DNA of 64,000 nt, taken from NCBI GenBank assembly GCA_041917255.1, contig JAYRYA010000001.1, positions 1 to 64,000 on the forward strand, in the 5' to 3' direction. This DNA comes from Zoogloea sp041917255 (GTDB taxonomy: Bacteria; Pseudomonadota; Gammaproteobacteria; Burkholderiales; Rhodocyclaceae). Positions 8,856 to 16,522 of this stretch are shown piece after piece (the first letter of the stretch is position 1; every line of letters starts with the position of its first letter). A program made the position numbers and the translations under genes. The notes under the pieces are model-generated. The model was not told the DNA's origin, made no database searches, and was given only the letters and a program-made list of their open reading frames with translations.

Positions 8856-8898
8856 TTGATCGCGGTCAATGAGGCGCCATGCCCAGCCCGCATACCAT
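8856..8898 (+). promoter_or_regulatory. FNR/Dnr-type box with matching -10 for the cytochrome c gene
   Basis: TTGAT-cgcg-GTCAA (8856-8869) matches the FNR/ANR/Dnr consensus TTGAT-N4-ATCAA except for one base. A TACCAT -10-like hexamer at 8893-8898 is placed as expected for a class II promoter with the box near -41.5. The site is centred 68 bp upstream of the cytochrome start codon. Confidence 0.75.
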
Positions 8899-8930
8899 GC
8901 GCCTCACCCCGATTCATCGAGAGAGAAACC

Positions 8931-9332
8931 ATGTCCCCCGCCAAACTGCTCCCCCTGATCCTCGTTGGCCTGCTCGCCGCCTGCGGCAAGTCTGAAGCCC
9001 CCAAGACCGAAGCCCCCGCCGCAGCCCCTGCCGCTGCGGCGCCGGCCCCCGCTCCGGTGGCCGCCGTTGCCGCCGACGGTGGCCAGGGCGAAGCCCTCTT
9101 CAAGAAGACCTGCGCCATGTGCCACCAGACCGGCGTGGCCGGCGCACCCAAGCTCGGCGACAAGGCCGACTGGGGCCCGCGCATCGCCCAGGGCAAGGAC
9201 ACCCTCTACAAGCACGCCATCGAAGGCTTCAACGGCAACAAGGGCGCCATGCCCGCCAAGGGCGGCAACCCGGCCCTGAAGGACGACGAGGTCAAGCTGA
9301 TCGTCGACTTCATGATCGCCCGATCCGAATAA
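8931..9332 (+). CDS. Lipoprotein monohaem cytochrome c (c5 type)
   Basis: This 133-residue protein starts with a lipoprotein signal peptide ending LLAAC (Cys 17 or so), then an Ala/Pro-rich linker of about 35 residues, then a class I cytochrome c domain. The haem site is CAMCH and the probable axial methionine is in KGAMPAKGG. The start at 8931 was chosen because GAGAGA precedes it and the signal sequence begins there. It would be an electron shuttle tethered to a membrane facing the periplasm. The FNR/Dnr box upstream indicates induction without oxygen, so a role as electron donor in denitrification (nitrite, NO or N2O reductase) is a reasonable inference. Confidence 0.92.
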   Translation: MSPAKLLPLILVGLLAACGKSEAPKTEAPAAAPAAAAPAPAPVAAVAADGGQGEALFKKTCAMCHQTGVAGAPKLGDKADWGPRIAQGKDTLYKHAIEGFNGNKGAMPAKGGNPALKDDEVKLIVDFMIARSE

Positions 9333-9376
9333 GCGCACGCCGATTACCTCAAGCGCGTTCCTCCCAGCGCGCCCCG

Positions 9377-9405
9377 GCCCGGTCAGCGATGACCGGGCTT
9401 TTTTT
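9377..9405 (+). terminator. Rho-independent terminator after cytochrome c
   Basis: GCCCGGTCA (9377-9385) and TGACCGGGC (9390-9398) form a 9-bp stem followed by seven T. The remaining 237 bp to the next gene (9406-9642) show no further gene or clear signal. Confidence 0.9.
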
Positions 9406-9642
9406 CGTCTGCGTTCGGTGACATCAGGCGCCGTGTAGGGATGCCTTCAGCCCGCGCATGCTGGCCAGACCGATCCATTGCGGCTGGCGCGACGTCCCAC
9501 CTACAATTCCGTCCAGAGCCCGCCCCGCGGGACGATGCCCATCGCCGACCTGTGCCGCCAGCAAGGATGACAATCACCTGACAGCGGCTATGCTGAACAG
9601 CAAGGGCTCCACCGGCAGAGCCCAAACCCTGGAGAACCCATC

Positions 9643-10452
9643 ATGGAAATCACCGCATCGGTTGGCGCATGGGAGAAGGGCGCCAAGAACCTCGCCCCGG
9701 ATGTCACCGTCGTCCAGCAGCTGCTTACCCAGGCCGCCCAGCTGCTCGGCCGGCCCGAGATCAACCCCGGCGGGGTGGATGGCACCATCGGAAAGCCGCC
9801 GCGCACCTCCGGCACCGTCAAGGCCATCCGCGCCTTCCAGAGTCTCTCCGGCTTTGGCGTCGATGGCCGCATCGACCCCGGCGGGCGTACCTGGCAGCGC
9901 CTTGCTGCAGTGGTCGAAGGCAGCGTGAGCGTGCCGCCGCCCGGCGACACCTGCTTCCCCTTCGCCCAGCCCGCCACGGCCGACTGGGCCCATTCGCCGC
10001 GCGCCTTCGGATCAAACCGCAACGGCGGCAAGCGCGCCCACGCGGGCTGCGATCTGTATGCCCCGGTGGGCCGCACCATCTACGCGGTGCGCGACGGCAC
10101 GGTGCTGCGCGACCCATACGCCTTCTACGCCGAAACCGACGCCCTGGAGATCGATCACGGCGACTTCGTGCTGCGCTACGGCGAGATCAAGCCCGGCTGC
10201 ACCCTGCGCAAGGGCGACACCGTGAAGATCGGCCAGCCGATTGCCAAGGTGGGCCTGCTGATTGGCATCAACGTGCCCAGCGCCATGCTGCATCTCGAGA
10301 TGTACAAGGGCGATGCCAGCGGCAATCTCAGCCAGAAATCCGCCGACACCTCCGCAAAGCGCCGCGATGGCGTACCCTTCATGCGCCGCGCCGATCTCAT
10401 CGACCCGACACCCTTCCTCAACGACTGGAAAACGAGGCTCGCCACCCCATGA
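9643..10452 (+). CDS. Peptidoglycan-binding / M23 (LytM-like) domain protein, catalytic His altered
   Basis: This 269-residue protein has no signal peptide. Residues 1-92 form a peptidoglycan-binding-type helical domain (VQQLLTQAAQLLG, then VKAIRAFQSLSGFGVDGRID). An M23 beta-domain follows, with HAGCDLYAP supplying the His and Asp zinc ligands and EIDHGDFVLRYGEI in the core. The final motif, normally His-x-His, reads AMLHLEMY, so the first (catalytic) His is Met while the zinc-binding His remains. It may bind rather than cleave peptidoglycan, or act on another substrate. The 3' end overlaps the next start by four bases (ATGA). Confidence 0.8.
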   Translation: MEITASVGAWEKGAKNLAPDVTVVQQLLTQAAQLLGRPEINPGGVDGTIGKPPRTSGTVKAIRAFQSLSGFGVDGRIDPGGRTWQRLAAVVEGSVSVPPPGDTCFPFAQPATADWAHSPRAFGSNRNGGKRAHAGCDLYAPVGRTIYAVRDGTVLRDPYAFYAETDALEIDHGDFVLRYGEIKPGCTLRKGDTVKIGQPIAKVGLLIGINVPSAMLHLEMYKGDASGNLSQKSADTSAKRRDGVPFMRRADLIDPTPFLNDWKTRLATP

Positions 10453-10970
10453 GTTTTGCCCCCCGCCGGCTTGCGCTGGCCTTCATCGCAAGTCTTGCCG
10501 TTAGCGGCGCCGCCATCGCCACCCCCAGCCTGTGCGACGCCGGGCCGCCCACGTACAACGGGCAGCCTGCCAAAGTATGGGAGGGAGATTTCGACGCCGA
10601 CGGCAAGCCCGACCGCCTGTGGCTGCTGCCGCCTGGCACGGTGTCGGCCCCGGTGGCGGATCGGGCGTCCGATCCCTGGTCGGGCTTTCGGCGGCGCTTT
10701 GAGCCGGGCCTATTCACCATCGTGATCGCCCACGGCAAGCACTGCGACCTCATCCAGAAACAGCGCTTCTTTGCCACGCCCATCTGGGAAGAAGACGACA
10801 AGCCCATCAAACTGCTGCTGCGCAGCGACCCCGCCATCAAGGAATGGCCGCGCCTCTCCCGCCGCTGGAAAGGCGATGGCGTGCTGCTCGGCACCGAAGC
10901 CGGGCCGGACGTATTGCTCTATTGGAACGGACGGCGCTGGTGGGTGGCGCAGGGCACCGAAGCACCCTGA
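10449..10970 (+). CDS. Secreted protein of unknown function
   Basis: This 173-residue protein is translationally coupled to the M23-domain gene (ATGA overlap at 10449-10452). It has a clear signal peptide (LALAFIASLAVSGAAIA, cleavage after IA). The mature part includes WEGDFDADGKPDRLWLL, which looks like a single FG-GAP/EF-hand-like Asp-rich turn, two cysteines that could form a disulfide, and YWNGRRWWVAQG near the end. I recognise no enzyme motif. The coupling suggests it acts with the upstream protein in the envelope. Confidence 0.75.
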   Translation: MSFAPRRLALAFIASLAVSGAAIATPSLCDAGPPTYNGQPAKVWEGDFDADGKPDRLWLLPPGTVSAPVADRASDPWSGFRRRFEPGLFTIVIAHGKHCDLIQKQRFFATPIWEEDDKPIKLLLRSDPAIKEWPRLSRRWKGDGVLLGTEAGPDVLLYWNGRRWWVAQGTEAP

Positions 10971-10994
10971 TCCATCAGGCCGCGCGCGGGGCAA

Positions 10995-11480
10995 TCAGCC
11001 CCGGCCGCGGCCGCCGAAGCGGCGATGGGGGCCGCGGCGGCGTTGCTCTTCCTCTTCGGTGAGCTTGGGCTTGGGCATCAGCAGGTTCTTGCCGCCCTGC
11101 TTGGCATTGGCGGCATGCTCGGCCATCGCGGCTTCCATCTGCTCCACGCTCATGGGGATCGACGCGGTCTTCTCGGCGGGCGTGTATTCCGACAGGCGCT
11201 CGCGCACCAGAAACACCCGCTCGGCGGTATCCGCCTTCTTGGGCAGCTTCTCGCCCAGCGCCAGGGCCGCCGGCGTGAGGGTGTAGCGGCCATCCACCGC
11301 CACCATCAGATCATGGGTGGCAAAACGCCGGAAGGATTCTGCCCACAGATTGCCCGACGTCACCGGGCAGCCCAGCACATCGGCCGCCGCCACAATCTCC
11401 ACCAGCTCGGCCGGGCGCCGCTTGGAAGCAATCAGGGTGGCCAGCAGCAGCTGGGCGTCGATGTCGTTGATGGGGTACAT
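10995..11480 (-). CDS. Conserved protein of unknown function with winged-helix-like N-terminus
   Basis: This 161-residue protein starts MYPINDIDAQLLLATLIASKR. The first about 85 residues look like a winged-helix fold (helices ending at LAESF-like positions, then DGRYTLTPAALALGEKLP). The tail is charged and low-complexity (LTEEEEQRRRGPHRR, then GGRGRG), resembling a nucleic-acid-binding end. I do not recognise a named family. It ends close to the convergent secreted-protein gene and has no partner in the same direction. Confidence 0.7.
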   Translation of the reverse strand: MYPINDIDAQLLLATLIASKRRPAELVEIVAAADVLGCPVTSGNLWAESFRRFATHDLMVAVDGRYTLTPAALALGEKLPKKADTAERVFLVRERLSEYTPAEKTASIPMSVEQMEAAMAEHAANAKQGGKNLLMPKPKLTEEEEQRRRGPHRRFGGRGRG

Positions 11481-12379
11481 GATCGGGCCTTTGTGGGCGG
11501 GTTGTTCTAGGCTCCGGGGCCGGGCGATGCCGGGCCCGCCCCCCTAGGAGGCCAGGAAACGCGGAAAGACCCCGGCGTTTCCCCGTGAGCGGTAAGGGCC
11601 GACATGATGCCTGAAGGCGGCGCCGGGGGCACGGATTGTATGGCGACGAAGCACCTGATCGAGCCACGAAATAGGGCAGGCGGCCCACCACACCCCCTCG
11701 CAACGCCACGACCGCAGCAAGCGCCCCCACACCCAGGCAGTCGCACCCGCCAACCCGGCGGTCGCCGCCCCACGCCCTTCAATCCCGCTGCCCCATCCTT
11801 CATCACGCCACCCAACATCGTCTGCCGGCCCCCGGATCAAGGTGATCGCGCCACCGCAGAAAGCAGTGCACGACGCAACAGACGATGTTGACGGGCGAAA
11901 CCCTTATGTTGGGTCGTCAACTCAAACAGTGCACCGTCCTAACCCTTTAGTTGACGACCCAACATAAAGGTTACGGCGGTCAACTGAAAGGTTGGCGCCG
12001 TCAACAAGAACAGTGCACGGCCCAACATAAAGGTAGTGACGGTCAACATAAGGGTTGCGCAGGTCAACAAGAAGGTTTGCATCGCCAGCATGAAGACGGC
12101 CCCCGCAAACCCCGGCCCTCGCCATACCCGACAAGCAGGCCAACCCCAGCCACCATTGCTGCGCCGCCGCATCGTCCAATTGCCGTTACGGCAATCACAC
12201 CATCCCCGCCACTTACCCAGAAAATCCGGCAGACAACGCCCATCCGTATAAAAAATCCAGACTTTTTATCGGATTTTTGGGCGTTCTATATCCAATGGCA
12301 TATTCCTAAACATGCCGTCCAACTGTAACATTTCGTCGTGGCGCCACATTCCATGTTCAATCCAGTAACGGAAACCATC
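11481..12379. other. 900-bp gene-free region with repeats and inverted repeats
   Basis: I find no convincing gene here: the open frames are low-complexity or read through repeats. It contains a 12-bp inverted repeat, CAACATCGTCTG (11813-11824) and CAGACGATGTTG (11879-11890). It also holds the 21-bp repeat array (11881-12100) and the palindrome ATTGCCGT-T-ACGGCAAT (12179-12195). A hairpin-like AAAAATCC/GGATTTTT pair near 12248-12277 may be a terminator. Confidence 0.6.
11881..12100. repeat. Degenerate 21-bp tandem repeat array with an inverted left arm
   Basis: Six consecutive 21-bp units run from 11957 to 12082 (starts at 11957, 11978, 11999, 12020, 12041, 12062), with a decayed seventh. The consensus is about GGTCAACATAAAGGTTGCG. 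The segment 11881-11956 carries similar units in the opposite orientation, so the array is itself roughly inverted around 11955. Because 21 is divisible by three, several frames read heptapeptide repeats (one minus frame alternates forms of TFMLxxx), yet no frame has a start region or codon pattern that supports a gene. Confidence 0.75.
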
Positions 12380-12754
12380 ATGACGAAAGTGAAACTCAAG
12401 AACCTCGCCCCGGCCGTCCTCCGCGCCGACGAAGCCGCCTACTACGGCCTCAAGAGCATCGCCGACTACAAGTCCTCCAATCCCGAGTTCAGCCTCGAAG
12501 CCGCCACCGCAGCCCATGAAGAATGCCTGCGACTGAACGAAGCCGAAACCGTCGCCTACAACACCTTCAAAGCCATCCGTGACGCCCGCGCCATCGCCGA
12601 AAACAAGCGCCACAACGTGATGAACGGCTGCAAGAACCAGGTCCGCGCCACCTACGGCGAAGACTCCGACGAAGTTGCGTCGATGGGGCTAAAGAAGAAG
12701 TCCGAAAAGAAGACCGGCGGCGGTCGGGGGAAGAAGGGGAAAGAGGCGGAGTGA
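12380..12754 (+). CDS. Small helical protein of unknown function
   Basis: This 124-residue protein starts MTKVKLKNLAPAVLRADEAAYYGLK. It is mainly helical and charged, and ends in a lysine/glycine-rich tail (KKKSEKKTGG, then GRGKKGKEAE). Codon use is GC-rich and GC3-biased like the chromosome, unlike the AT-richer genes that follow. The ATG at 12380 was chosen because the longer frame starts in non-coding-like sequence. No family is recognised. A basic tail like this would suit nucleic-acid binding, but that is speculation. Confidence 0.7.
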   Translation: MTKVKLKNLAPAVLRADEAAYYGLKSIADYKSSNPEFSLEAATAAHEECLRLNEAETVAYNTFKAIRDARAIAENKRHNVMNGCKNQVRATYGEDSDEVASMGLKKKSEKKTGGGRGKKGKEAE

Positions 12755-12996
12755 GGAGAACCGCTAGTTAAGGAGTGAAGAACCCCCGGTCGGTGCGGTT
12801 GGGCTGGCTGGGGGCTAGCGGCCCAAAGCGGCCAAATGGCTCCCGATCTGGATAACGGTCGTTTCGGCGTCGAGATGCTTTTTCTGCCTAAAATTCACTT
12901 GGATGGAATCACCCCACTATGCCGAAGGCTACAGCTTTCCCTGCCTTGTTATTTTTTTGAGCGTAGTTTCTGCATCGAAACAGTAACTAAAAAAGT
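12755..12996. other. Gene-free stretch before the attI-like site
   Basis: These 240 bp mark the change from GC-rich to AT-richer DNA. I found no integron integrase or fragment of one on either strand and no clear promoter. Confidence 0.5.
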
Positions 12997-13056
12997 ATGT
13001 TATGCAGCGCTCCGCTGTCACACAGCGAGGCTGTTGCCCCAAAAATTAAGTTTGGC
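12997..13056 (+). other. attI-like integron attachment site
   Basis: ATGTTATGCAGC (12997-13008) and the segment GTTGCCCCAAAAATTAAG (13033-13050) followed by TTTGGCA resemble the class 1 attI site as I remember it (ATGTTACGCAGC, then GTCGCCCTAAAACAAAG followed by TTAGGCA). Between them is a small hairpin, CGCTGT-cac-ACAGCG (13013-13027). The putative crossover core is GTTTGGC (13050-13056), one base off GTTRRRY. The site lies 20 bp before the cassette gene. No intI gene is visible nearby. Confidence 0.5.
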
Positions 13057-13075
13057 AGCATAAAGAGAGATTGTC

Positions 13076-13723
13076 GTGAGTACCCCAATCCATAAACAAC
13101 AACTTCTTAAAGCAAAAATTCTTGCGACTTTGCTTAAGCTCGCGGACAAAAACAGCGACGTTGACCTTAAACAGCCAGGCGCCTCAGTGCTTTGGGGGCT
13201 GGATGGGCACATTAATGATTACCTGTTCGAGCTAAACGAAGCTAAAGCTATTTACTACGAAGAGATCGGCGAGGACGGTTTTGCCCCAATTGTCATCTGC
13301 TCAGTCACTCCACAAACACATGATCATCTTCTGGGTTGCCTGGCTGCAATCACTGGCGACGTCAATATACTTAATGAGCGAGTTCAGTCTCTTCTTAGTC
13401 ACAATCCAAATAAACTTCGTGAAGATATTGCTCAATCGGAACGGCACATAGCTGAAGCAAGAGATCAACTTCAAAAGAACCCAATTCTCGCGCCATTAAA
13501 AGCACCGCTTGACGACATTAGTCGACATTTTGAGAGTATCCGTAAGGTCGCAGAAAATTACGAGGACGTATATCGAAACATCCTTAAACCGGTACAGGAG
13601 GAAGGAAGAAGCGGCGTTAGAGCCACTGTTAAATGGGCAATTATTGGCATCATCGCCTCTTGGTTCTTATCTAACTACAAAGACATTTGGGCACTCATTC
13701 AGACCGTTCGCGGCGTCTTGTAG
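13076..13723 (+). CDS. Cassette-borne protein of unknown function with C-terminal membrane anchor
   Basis: This 215-residue protein starts at GTG 13076 behind AGAGAGA. Residues 1-100 look globular (WGLDGHINDYLFELNEAKA, PIVICSVTPQ). Residues 110-175 are a long charged helical region, probably coiled coil. A single transmembrane helix at about 185-208 (WAIIGIIASWFLSNY) is followed by a short tail. It sits between an attI-like sequence and an attC-like hairpin, in the orientation expected of an integron cassette. Its base composition is clearly more AT-rich than the chromosome. No enzyme motif is recognised. Confidence 0.75.
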   Translation: MSTPIHKQQLLKAKILATLLKLADKNSDVDLKQPGASVLWGLDGHINDYLFELNEAKAIYYEEIGEDGFAPIVICSVTPQTHDHLLGCLAAITGDVNILNERVQSLLSHNPNKLREDIAQSERHIAEARDQLQKNPILAPLKAPLDDISRHFESIRKVAENYEDVYRNILKPVQEEGRSGVRATVKWAIIGIIASWFLSNYKDIWALIQTVRGVL

Positions 13724-13760
13724 GGTTCTACTGAAACCCCAGCTGAGGCAACGCACACCA

Positions 13761-13827
13761 GCCTAACTTTGCGTTGCAGACGAATGTCCATGCTTTGCAT
13801 GGCCGCCGGTGAACTTGGGCGTTAGGT
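13761..13827 (+). other. attC-like recombination site of an integron gene cassette
   Basis: The site opens with GCCTAAC (13761-13767, RYYYAAC) and closes with GTTAGGT (13821-13827, GTTRRRY); the two pair in six of seven positions. Inside, GTTGCA (13773-13778) can pair with TGAAC (13810-13814) leaving one extrahelical G, the asymmetry that defines attC polarity. The centre is a perfect stem, CCATGC-ttt-GCATGG (13788-13802). Length is 67 bp, within the normal attC range. It lies 38 bp after the 215-residue ORF. Confidence 0.72.
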
Positions 13828-13909
13828 CTCACAAAAAAATGTTGTCCATCCAATTTCGGGTAGGCTCAAGGTCATCAGAAGCATAACCATAAATAGGGAA
13901 ATTGCATCA

Positions 13910-15778
13910 ATGGCAGATAATGCACACATTCGAGAATTCTTGACCTACTACTGCGGGCTCCCAAAAGAGCCGCAGTATGCAGTCCTATTGACTGGCCTAT
14001 GGGGGAGCGGCAAAACTTGGTTTGTAAAAGACTTCATCGCCAAATGCTTGCAGCAAAAAGAACAAGTGCTGTATATGAGTTTGTATGGCGTGCAGTCCTT
14101 TGATGATATCGAGTCAGAGTTCTTTCGTTTGCTTCATCCTGTCCTCGGTTCCAAGCCAGTCAGACTCCTGCATCGGCTAGCGCGCGGAGTCCTAAAGACA
14201 TCCATCAATTTCGACCTGGATGGAGACGGTAAGTCCGACGGTAGTATCTCCGGCGGAGTCCCCACGGAGAAGATGTTAGAGAGAATTTCCCTGGATCCCA
14301 GCCGAATCTTAGTATTGGACGATTTGGAACGATGTTCAATCCCCACCGCCGATCTCTTGGGTTATGTTAATCAGTTTATCGAACATGGTGGACTTAAAGC
14401 GATTCTGATCGCAAACGAAGAGGAGTTACTTAAACGTGCTTCAGAAACCGACTCAGGCTACGCCCGGATAAAGGAAAAGCTGATCGGACGAACGTTTGAG
14501 ATCGTTCCAGAAGTTACTTCTGCACTTGAGTCGTTTGCCGCAGATCTGCCAACCGTGAGAGCGCAAGAAGTTGTTCGAGCGAACTTCGCTTTAATTTCTC
14601 AAGTCTACGAGTGTTCGAACTACAAGAATCTTCGCCTCGTCCGCCATGCACTTTGGGAGTTTGATCGGCTTACTCAATCTTTGGACGCGGCTGCTTTGCG
14701 CTCAGCCCCACTTCTTGCTGATTTGCTAGCGCTATTTTTGTCGTACTCATTCGAAGTGCACAGCGGAACTGTCAAGGCGTCGGAAATTAGCAAGTTGAAC
14801 TATAGCTTGTCGCTCTACTTCAAACGGCATACGAATGAACCTGATCCAGATCAGTACATTCACGATGTGCGCAGCAAGTATTCCGGTCTAAATCTCTATA
14901 CATCGCTGGTAACAGCCCCGGTCTGGACTGCAATATTTTCAACCGGCTCGATTCCTCGATCTGACTTGAACGAATCGCTATTGAATAGCAAGTACTTTCA
15001 AAACGAGAACCGACCGAATTGGGTGAAGCTCTGGTATGGAATGGATTTGTCCGACGATGATTTTGCCGAGGTTCTTGCCCAAGTTGAAACAGAATGGAAC
15101 GACCGGCGATACAGAAATCTCGGGGAAGTTATTCATGTTGCGGGGCTTTTTTTCAGGTATGCAAAGAATGGCATTTATCAGAAGAACGTCGAGGATGTGA
15201 TTCGATCAGCCAAAGAGTACGTCGATGACTTGATGGCTTGCGGAGATATACCGATCAACCATCCAAACTTACGTCTTTCACCATTCGAAAGAGAAGCGTA
15301 CGCAGGTCTTGGTTTTGCAAGTATAGAAGAAGAGCAATTTAAAGCCTTTTTTTCGTACATTGACGAGAAACGCCAAATTGCCTTAAGCGCTAGCTTTCCG
15401 CAGCAGGCAATTGACCTGCTAGCCCTACTAGAAACGGACATAAATCTGTTCTATCGAAGAATTGTTCTCAATAATGATCCAGAGAATATCTATTACAAAA
15501 CTCCTATTCTTCATTTAATGTCACCTGTTGATTTTGTTCAGCTGCTTCTGCGCGCAAAGCCTGAGGATCGGAGAATCGTCGCATATGCTCTAAAGGAGCG
15601 GTACAGCATTCAACAGTTCAATGCAGAATTACTTCCTGAGCTTGAGTGGCTTCGTGAAGTTGTCGACCTACTACGAACTGAAATGAGGAAGCGCGTCGGC
15701 AAGGTAAGTTCGCTTTCCATAGGTTGGCTTGTCGATCCCTACATCACGGACGCAATTAAGCAACTAGAACAGGCATAG
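13910..15778 (+). CDS. KAP-family P-loop NTPase (possible defence ATPase)
   Basis: This 622-residue protein has Walker A GLWGSGKT at residues 29-36 and Walker B RILVLDDLER at 132-141, with the DDLER acidic pair typical of KAP/STAND-like NTPases. Residues 150-230 contain a sensor-like segment (KAILIANEEELLKR). The remaining 390 residues are helical and match nothing I recognise; there is no obvious membrane segment. Base composition is AT-richer than flanking chromosomal genes, showing recent transfer. It begins 82 bp after the attC-like site, so it could be the cargo of a second cassette whose own attC is lost. KAP NTPases occur in phage-defence loci, but this role is inferred only from family and context. 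Confidence 0.82.
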   Translation: MADNAHIREFLTYYCGLPKEPQYAVLLTGLWGSGKTWFVKDFIAKCLQQKEQVLYMSLYGVQSFDDIESEFFRLLHPVLGSKPVRLLHRLARGVLKTSINFDLDGDGKSDGSISGGVPTEKMLERISLDPSRILVLDDLERCSIPTADLLGYVNQFIEHGGLKAILIANEEELLKRASETDSGYARIKEKLIGRTFEIVPEVTSALESFAADLPTVRAQEVVRANFALISQVYECSNYKNLRLVRHALWEFDRLTQSLDAAALRSAPLLADLLALFLSYSFEVHSGTVKASEISKLNYSLSLYFKRHTNEPDPDQYIHDVRSKYSGLNLYTSLVTAPVWTAIFSTGSIPRSDLNESLLNSKYFQNENRPNWVKLWYGMDLSDDDFAEVLAQVETEWNDRRYRNLGEVIHVAGLFFRYAKNGIYQKNVEDVIRSAKEYVDDLMACGDIPINHPNLRLSPFEREAYAGLGFASIEEEQFKAFFSYIDEKRQIALSASFPQQAIDLLALLETDINLFYRRIVLNNDPENIYYKTPILHLMSPVDFVQLLLRAKPEDRRIVAYALKERYSIQQFNAELLPELEWLREVVDLLRTEMRKRVGKVSSLSIGWLVDPYITDAIKQLEQA

Positions 15779-15779
15779 T

Positions 15780-15998
15780 TTGAGCCGTTTGCATGAAGCC
15801 TCAGCCCCTCGTTCAATGCGACCTGAAAGAGAAAACCGATCCGGGCTGCCCAAACAGAAGACGTTGGCGAGAGTGCTGATGGTCGAGCTAAACAACGGGG
15901 AGACGGCGTTCATCCGCGTGGGGTGTTCGTTACAGGGGGCGGTGACGCGGGAGATGCTGGATGTGCTGCGGCCGGATTTGCCGTTGAAGGCGCAGTGA
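15780..15998 (+). CDS. Small protein of unknown function at the island edge
   Basis: This 72-residue frame starts at TTG 15780, two bases after the KAP NTPase stop, without a strong ribosome site. The first third has mixed composition, while from about 15890 codon use becomes GC-rich like the chromosome (NNGETAFIRVGCSLQGAV and onward). The frame may therefore be a chimera formed where transferred DNA joins the chromosome, or the real gene may start further inside. Function is unknown. Confidence 0.45.
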   Translation: MSRLHEASAPRSMRPERENRSGLPKQKTLARVLMVELNNGETAFIRVGCSLQGAVTREMLDVLRPDLPLKAQ

Positions 15999-16020
15999 GC
16001 AGGGTGTTGCTTGGGTTGTG

Positions 16021-16044
16021 TCGGGTCACGCTTCGCTGACCCGA
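16021..16044. repeat. REP-like hairpin repeat, copy 1
   Basis: TCGGGTCA-cgcttcgc-TGACCCGA is a perfect 8-bp stem followed by CCTACG. A related hairpin, also ending CCGACCTAC, occurs at 16473-16490. Such elements are commonly dispersed between genes in betaproteobacteria. Confidence 0.6.
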
Positions 16045-16089
16045 CCTACGGGAGTTTTCTTCCCCATCCATCTTAGTGAGGAAGTGTAG

Positions 16090-16443
16090 TTGAACAAATG
16101 TGTTTTGATTGTTGCGGTAGCCGTGCTGTCGTTGCTCTCCGCTTGTGCAACGCGTATTCCGGTAAGTGGTAAAACCGTTGCAGGTGATCTCCTGAAGGCG
16201 GACACCACAAGGGACTTGGTAATGCGGGCGAAGTTGGAGGGGAATTGCGATCAGATTACTTCGATCGATACCCAAATTCTTTTCGTGAGCCCACGTGGAA
16301 CTGGTAGAACCCCTGCCGAGCGGATGTACGGTGGTGTCAATGAGCGCTGGGTGGTTAATCTATGCGGCAAGTCCATTCGCTATTTAGTCACTTTTACGCC
16401 GGACGGCGACGGCGGCACTTTTTATTTGATATCTCGCGAGTAG
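16090..16443 (+). CDS. Lipoprotein of unknown function
   Basis: This 117-residue protein starts at TTG 16090 behind GTGAGGAAG. The signal peptide has a lipobox, LLSAC (Cys 19). The mature part contains two further cysteines (GNCDQ and NLCGK) that could form a disulfide and ends TFYLISRE. It would be anchored to the inner or outer membrane. The neighbourhood gives no clue to its role; it is flanked by two REP-like hairpins. I do not recognise the family. Confidence 0.72.
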   Translation: MNKCVLIVAVAVLSLLSACATRIPVSGKTVAGDLLKADTTRDLVMRAKLEGNCDQITSIDTQILFVSPRGTGRTPAERMYGGVNERWVVNLCGKSIRYLVTFTPDGDGGTFYLISRE

Positions 16444-16472
16444 TTGTCGTGGGACTTCGGACGGGGCGCGGA

Positions 16473-16490
16473 GTCGGACTGAAGTCCGAC
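16473..16490. repeat. REP-like hairpin repeat, copy 2
   Basis: GTCGGACT-ga-AGTCCGAC is a perfect 8-bp stem followed by CTACAG, resembling copy 1 at 16021-16044 in its CCGACCTAC end. Confidence 0.55.
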
Positions 16491-16522
16491 CTACAGAGGG
16501 CGCCGTCTTTTCTGGACGTCAG

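Noticed and set aside
11881..12100. 21-bp repeats as a CRISPR array
   Set aside because: Units are contiguous and degenerate without spacers, partly inverted, and no cas gene is near.
11922..12179. Minus-strand heptapeptide-repeat proteins in two frames
   Set aside because: Several frames on both strands are equally open because the repeat length is a multiple of three; no ribosome site or codon bias favours one.
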